Shown one piece after another: positions 6,301 through 8,186 of a DNA stretch of 8,186 nt (its first letter is position 1; every line of letters begins with the position of its first letter). Below the pieces are notes generated by a model, which searched no databases, was not told the origin of the DNA, and was given only the letters and a program-made list of their open reading frames with translations. The position numbers and the translations under genes were made by a program. The DNA is from Cytophagaceae bacterium (GTDB lineage Bacteria; Bacteroidota; Bacteroidia; Cytophagales; Spirosomataceae), in NCBI GenBank assembly GCA_027485075.1, contig JAIXRT010000203.1, forward strand, positions 1 to 8,186. Direction: 5' to 3'.

Positions 6301-7929
6301 ACTCGCGATTTTTATCTGGGTTTTATCGAGAACCCATTCCTCACCCATCTTTTTACCGCCTATCTCTCCTCTGCGTCTCGCTAGTTTGAGGAAATCCTGC
6401 TCGCAGCCATTCTCCTTCGCTCGCTGAAACATGAACTCATAATCAAACCCGAAGATATTGTATCCGATAATGATATCCGGATTTTCTCTTTGAATGAGTT
6501 CAGTCCATCCTAAAAGGACCTCTTTTTCGGTTGATTTGGACTCGATGACGACGCCTTCTACAGGGTCGCATGTATCAAGGACAAGACAATGATTGAAGGT
6601 CTCTTTGGAACCATAGGTCAAGAAGGTGGAACCGATAAAAGTGACTTTGTCGCCCTCTACTTTGGGGAAATGCCGCATCATAAGAGCATTGGTTTTGGTA
6701 ATCTTGTCTTCACGGGTTACGTCGGCCTTCAGCAAGTAGTCATAAAGGAATATTTCTTGAGCCTTCGGCTTGGGCTTCGCCCTGGCCTTTGGCCTGGCTT
6801 TTGGCTCGTCGTCGTCTGTGTCTGTGTCTGTGTCTGCGTCGGCTTCGACCTCTGATTCGGGTTCATCATCATCATCTTGACCGGCTCTTGCTGCTGCTGC
6901 TTGCTGATTCATTTTCTCGAAAAGGGTTTCGATAGTATCGTCTGTCTGGACATCATGGGGGACGGGGGTTTCTAAAAGGGCGGTGATACGGGCCTTGACA
7001 TCGGGCTTCTTTAGAGGTTCTCCTAGAGTGTAGACGAGGTCGATGTCGCTACATCTGTCGCAACCGAAGGCAGCGGCGATGGCTTTTGTCATAAACCTCT
7101 TTTTGACATCAGCTGAGGCGGCTAGCTGCTGACTACCGTGTAGCTGGAAAGCGTCGACCAATTGGGTTGCGAACTTTTTATATGTTTTTTTAGGGAGCGG
7201 GAAATCGCCATGGGACGAACTGGCTTCAATATCAAAACTACATATTTTGTAGGGGACACGCGTCTCCTTCTCATTGAGAGGGGAAATATGTTTGAGAGAG
7301 CCGATGTATTCGTAATGACAGGTGGTGCTCTTCACTTTAGGGGAGACCATTTTTTTGGTTTGGACGAAGACCCATCCAGAGGGGCTGATTTGTTGGATAT
7401 GGAAGAACCGGAGAAGGGGTGGGATATTGCTTTCGTAGAGCTCTAGTTGGAGTTTTTTATAAATATAGGGTTTGGACTTTCGGCGGTTGGTCTCTGGGTC
7501 GTATTGATACCAGAGGTTTTTGGTGCGGTTGAAGGCGACGACGTTCGCAAAGGTGATTTTGACGAAACGGGATTTTTTTCCAGCGGCGAATCCGTAGAGT
7601 TTGTTGTGGTCTACTATTTCGGCGGATAGGACGGAAGAAGCAGACCCCTTTCCGACTTTGGTTTTGATTTCGGCTAAAAGGGATTGGGCGGTTAAATGCG
7701 ACCATTGTTCTCCAACTTTGACGTAGAAGAACGGTTGATAGTCGGTTATTGTGATGGACGCCGTCTCTCCCTTTTCATTGAGACCGAACATTTGGATATA
7801 GAATGGCGACTGACTAGCGGTTTTTGCGCCGCCGGACGAATCGGAAGCCGAGTCTTCATCGGCTTTATTATCATAGGTATGGAAGTCAAGAAGACGGAAA
7901 GATTTGCCGATACGTTTTTGTTCTGTCAT
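3361..7929 (-). CDS. polB: Family B (delta-type) DNA polymerase precursor with intein
   Basis: This is the viral replicative DNA polymerase, 1522 residues before splicing and 1305 after. The 3'-5' exonuclease motifs are intact: FDIEA (D233, E235), YNIFGFD (490-496, D496) and YCIQD (Y703, D707). Polymerase motif A is DYSSLYPS (796-803), motif B is KRQLGYKVTANSLYG (928-942), and KKRY (1282-1285) follows motif C. Motif C is split by an intein: YGD ends at 1002 and TDS resumes at 1220. All catalytic Asp residues are present, so the spliced enzyme should be active with proofreading. Residues 345-390 form a low-complexity acidic then basic insert between Exo I and Exo II. The C-terminus (M1515-D-S-F1518) resembles a weak PCNA-binding motif. 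The start at 7929 follows an AAAATTGA early element 37 bases upstream. The intein site and the motif wording match mimivirid and mesomimivirid polymerases. The call is secure from motifs. Confidence 0.98.
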   Translation of the reverse strand: MTEQKRIGKSFRLLDFHTYDNKADEDSASDSSGGAKTASQSPFYIQMFGLNEKGETASITITDYQPFFYVKVGEQWSHLTAQSLLAEIKTKVGKGSASSVLSAEIVDHNKLYGFAAGKKSRFVKITFANVVAFNRTKNLWYQYDPETNRRKSKPYIYKKLQLELYESNIPPLLRFFHIQQISPSGWVFVQTKKMVSPKVKSTTCHYEYIGSLKHISPLNEKETRVPYKICSFDIEASSSHGDFPLPKKTYKKFATQLVDAFQLHGSQQLAASADVKKRFMTKAIAAAFGCDRCSDIDLVYTLGEPLKKPDVKARITALLETPVPHDVQTDDTIETLFEKMNQQAAAARAGQDDDDEPESEVEADADTDTDTDDDEPKARPKARAKPKPKAQEIFLYDYLLKADVTREDKITKTNALMMRHFPKVEGDKVTFIGSTFLTYGSKETFNHCLVLDTCDPVEGVVIESKSTEKEVLLGWTELIQRENPDIIIGYNIFGFDYEFMFQRAKENGCEQDFLKLARRRGEIGGKKMGEEWVLDKTQIKIASGEYDLRYPAMMGRLQIDLYAYFRRDFNLSSYKLDDVAGQYISDEIKFSEITADGNTKIYSKNLAGLHVGDFIHVKINSFSSDYYKDGQKFRVLAIETGVRLEEKGKTFNVITIAGEHAIPEPEGSVVSVDWGMAKDDVSPQDIFRLTKGSSADRAIVAKYCIQDCNLVHHLMGKLDVITGYTEMSSICSVPISFLVFRGQGVKLTSYVAKKCREKDTLMPDLEKTGGNEGYEGAIVLPPKCSMYIDNPVACVDYSSLYPSSMISQNYSHDSKVWTKEYDMDGNLKRTTGERDPRDKSGNTFLYDNLPGYHYINIEFKTFRYLRAHPAAVAKKIQTGTKVCRWAQLPNNQKSIMPSILTELLDARSATRKKAKTEPDPFMQNILDKRQLGYKVTANSLYGQCGAKTSTFYDMDVAASTTATGQMMITYAKRMIEEVYGDSVYETAQHGTVKCNAEYVYGDSVANYTPVLIRANRGISEILSIEKIATKYGGDRWVFSKESGKEFCELPNVESWTENGWTRLHRVIRHALHPGKKMFRIATKSGLVDVTDDHSLLTPSGQEISPNDCEIGTNLLHVPPPATDIDLYQQYTFKEDSEHFSTDMTYLAKLAYVAQQQGRHIQLENMPQCITINITKTRPEGPHTQIVTKEPIEYNGKYVYDLTTENHHFAAGIGNMVVHNTDSVFFTFNLTNPETGEKIRGKPALEMTIEIAQEAAQLCTSYLKPPMGLAYEKTLMPFILLSKKRYVGMLYEDDPNDGYLKFMGLVLKRRDNCDLVKDVYGGILHHLMRADIPSAIQFLYDSLEQLIGGKVPMDKLAITKALRGDYKNPAAIAHRVLADRIGQRDPGNKPKAGDRMKYVYVVKKGAKLQGEKIETPDYIVANRLPIDYTHYITNQLMKPLQQLFGLAVEQIWELEKKPAEITKFRKDMAELTRETAGDLEVFMKKREKYTSAKIKALLFDKFLAKVYNIQNGVRTMDSFCSKR
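4273..4923 (-). mobile_element. Mini-intein in polymerase motif C (YGD/TDS site)
   Basis: This is a 217-residue in-frame insertion (S1003 to N1219) between YGD and TDS. Splicing blocks are visible. Block A starts SVANYTPVLIR with Ser1 as nucleophile. Block B contains T1090-D-D-H1093. Block F is YVYDLTTENHHFAAGIG. Block G ends MVVHN with penultimate His and terminal Asn, followed by Thr+1. All residues needed for protein splicing are therefore present. Known inteins at this site often carry a LAGLIDADG homing endonuclease, but here there is no such motif. The stretch at about 1139-1160 (TYLAKLAYVAQQQGRHIQL) resembles the tail of a degenerated endonuclease domain. Splicing should restore the active-site YGDTDS. 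Because the element disrupts a catalytic motif, it must splice for the virus to replicate. Base composition looks like the surrounding gene, suggesting long residence. Confidence 0.95.
6760..6897 (-). repeat. Microsatellite-built low-complexity insert in the polymerase
   Basis: Within the polymerase gene, residues 345-390 are encoded by adjacent simple repeats: (TGC)4 at 6889-6900 giving Ala4, (TCA)4 at 6863-6876 giving Asp4, about 3.8 copies of GTCTGT at 6814-6836 giving the Thr-Asp repeat, and an imperfect GGCYTT-like repeat at about 6763-6806 giving Lys/Arg-Pro/Ala repeats. The result is an acidic stretch followed by a basic one, with no catalytic motif. It probably forms a flexible surface loop between Exo I and Exo II and is likely to vary in length between strains. 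Confidence 0.8.
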
Positions 7930-7966
7930 GGTAGATATGGTGTTGGGTTTTTAACCATTTTTTGTT

Positions 7967-7974
7967 TCAATTTT
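7967..7974 (-). promoter_or_regulatory. Early promoter octamer AAAATTGA of the polymerase gene
   Basis: The plus-strand TCAATTTT reads AAAATTGA on the minus strand, 37 bases before the polymerase ATG. This octamer is the established early promoter element of Mimivirus and is also used by CroV and related viruses, where it lies at a similar distance. It is the only exact copy in an intergenic region of this window. It predicts early transcription of the polymerase, as expected for a replication gene. Its first two bases overlap the end of the adjacent hairpin. Confidence 0.8.
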
Positions 7975-7994
7975 ATAAACAGTATTGTTTATAA
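7973..7994 (-). terminator. Perfect 9-bp hairpin after the E-P-V-V gene
   Basis: TTATAAACA-GTAT-TGTTTATAA forms nine perfect pairs with a four-base loop. It lies 19 bases downstream of the stop codon of the E-P-V-V repeat gene (8014-8016). This fits the mimivirus rule that transcripts end and are polyadenylated at a hairpin just after the stop. It abuts and slightly overlaps the polymerase early promoter. The structure is directly visible; the function follows from the family rule. Confidence 0.65.
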
Positions 7995-8013
7995 CATTTT
8001 ATACAGTAGATTC

Positions 8014-8186
8014 TTATGATGATGGTTCAGTGACAGGCTCGACGACAGGCTCGACGACAGGCTCGACAACAGGCTCGACAACAGGCTCGACAACAGGCTC
8101 GACGACAGGCTCGACAACAGGCTCGACGACAGGCTCGACGACAGGCTCGACAACAGGCTCGACAACAGGCTCGACAACAGGCTCGA
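8014..8186 (-). CDS. E-P-V-V repeat protein, C-terminal end (cut by window edge)
   Basis: The minus-strand frame ending at TAA (8014-8016) is open to the window edge. It reads twelve E-P-V-V units, then E-P-V-T and E-P-S-S before the stop. The start and any folded domain lie outside the window. This frame is favoured because the only base that varies between the 12-bp units is the third position of a Val codon (GTT/GTC), because a stop follows the degenerate last units, and because a hairpin suited to a 3' end follows the stop. A plus-strand T-T-G-S frame would also be synonymous but has no start codon in view. The Ser/Leu-only frame on the same strand changes amino acids between units and is rejected. 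The product is likely an extended, acidic, proline-containing tail or stalk. Its function is unknown. Confidence 0.6.
   Translation of the reverse strand, partial: EPVVEPVVEPVVEPVVEPVVEPVVEPVVEPVVEPVVEPVVEPVVEPVVEPVTEPSS
8029..8186. repeat. 12-bp tandem repeat array
   Basis: Twelve complete 12-bp units (GACRACAGGCTC, with R being G or A) run from 8041 to 8184, preceded by a degenerate unit AGTGACAGGCTC (8029-8040) and continuing past the window edge. The only variable base gives the order G G A A A G A G G A A A across the units. Units 1-5 and 8-12 share the same pattern, which suggests a duplicated 84-bp (seven-unit) block. Repeats this uniform are prone to slippage, recombination and assembly collapse. 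Confidence 0.95.

Noticed and set aside
7162..7705. Several open frames of 60-94 residues on both strands overlapping the polymerase N-terminal half
   Set aside because: All are antisense or out-of-frame shadows of a well-supported long gene with conserved motifs.
7989..8177. A Ser/Leu-only frame on the minus strand through the tandem repeat
   Set aside because: It has no ATG, its amino acids change wherever the repeat varies (Leu/Ser), and it runs past the natural stop at 8014 into the spacer. The E-P-V-V frame fits better.
7979..8186. A plus-strand frame reading T-T-G-S repeats
   Set aside because: It is open and its variation is also silent, but it has no start codon after the in-frame stop at 7976-7978, and it conflicts with the stop and hairpin of the minus-strand frame. 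Kept only as an alternative.
8029..8186. CRISPR-like array at the right edge
   Set aside because: The units are contiguous 12-bp copies with no spacers and are in a coding frame. This is a coding tandem repeat.

Overview
The window looks like part of a nucleocytoplasmic large DNA virus genome, most likely from the Imitervirales (Mimiviridae or the algal-virus Mesomimiviridae). The reasons are a delta-type family B DNA polymerase with an intein in the YGDTDS active-site motif, an exact copy of the mimivirus-type early promoter octamer AAAATTGA just upstream of that polymerase, tightly packed intron-free genes with short AT-rich gaps, hairpin-forming palindromes at gene ends, and eukaryote-like ubiquitin genes. 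The assignment rests on motifs and remembered family features. No database search was possible.

Layout, left to right. Positions 1-279 hold the N-terminal 93 codons of an unrecognised, very AT-rich minus-strand gene cut by the window edge. Positions 338-1441 (minus) encode a four-helix membrane protein with a C-terminal Link (hyaluronan-binding-type) domain. It shares a TAATG stop/start with the next gene, 1441-2472 (minus), a compact USP-type deubiquitinase. A 43-bp gap separates that gene from a divergent plus-strand gene (start 2516, end 3298) for a RING-like protein that keeps only one of the two zinc sites. This gene converges on the long polymerase gene 3361-7929 (minus), and the gap between them contains short palindromes. 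The polymerase carries a 217-residue mini-intein (4273-4923) and a microsatellite-built acidic/basic insert (6760-6897). Upstream of it lie the early promoter and a perfect 9-bp-arm hairpin. At the right edge is the C-terminal end of another minus-strand gene (8014 onward), made almost entirely of a 12-bp tandem repeat encoding E-P-V-V.

Functionally, the polymerase is the replicative enzyme and is predicted to be an early gene. The deubiquitinase and the RING-like protein form a back-to-back pair with opposite predicted activities on ubiquitin or a related modifier. The Link-domain protein is a candidate virion or host-membrane glycan-binding protein. The most interesting points are the degenerate mini-intein, the one-zinc RING, the Link-domain membrane protein, the terminator hairpin overlapping the polymerase early promoter, and the expanding E-P-V-V repeat. 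No single clearly new multi-gene system is visible.
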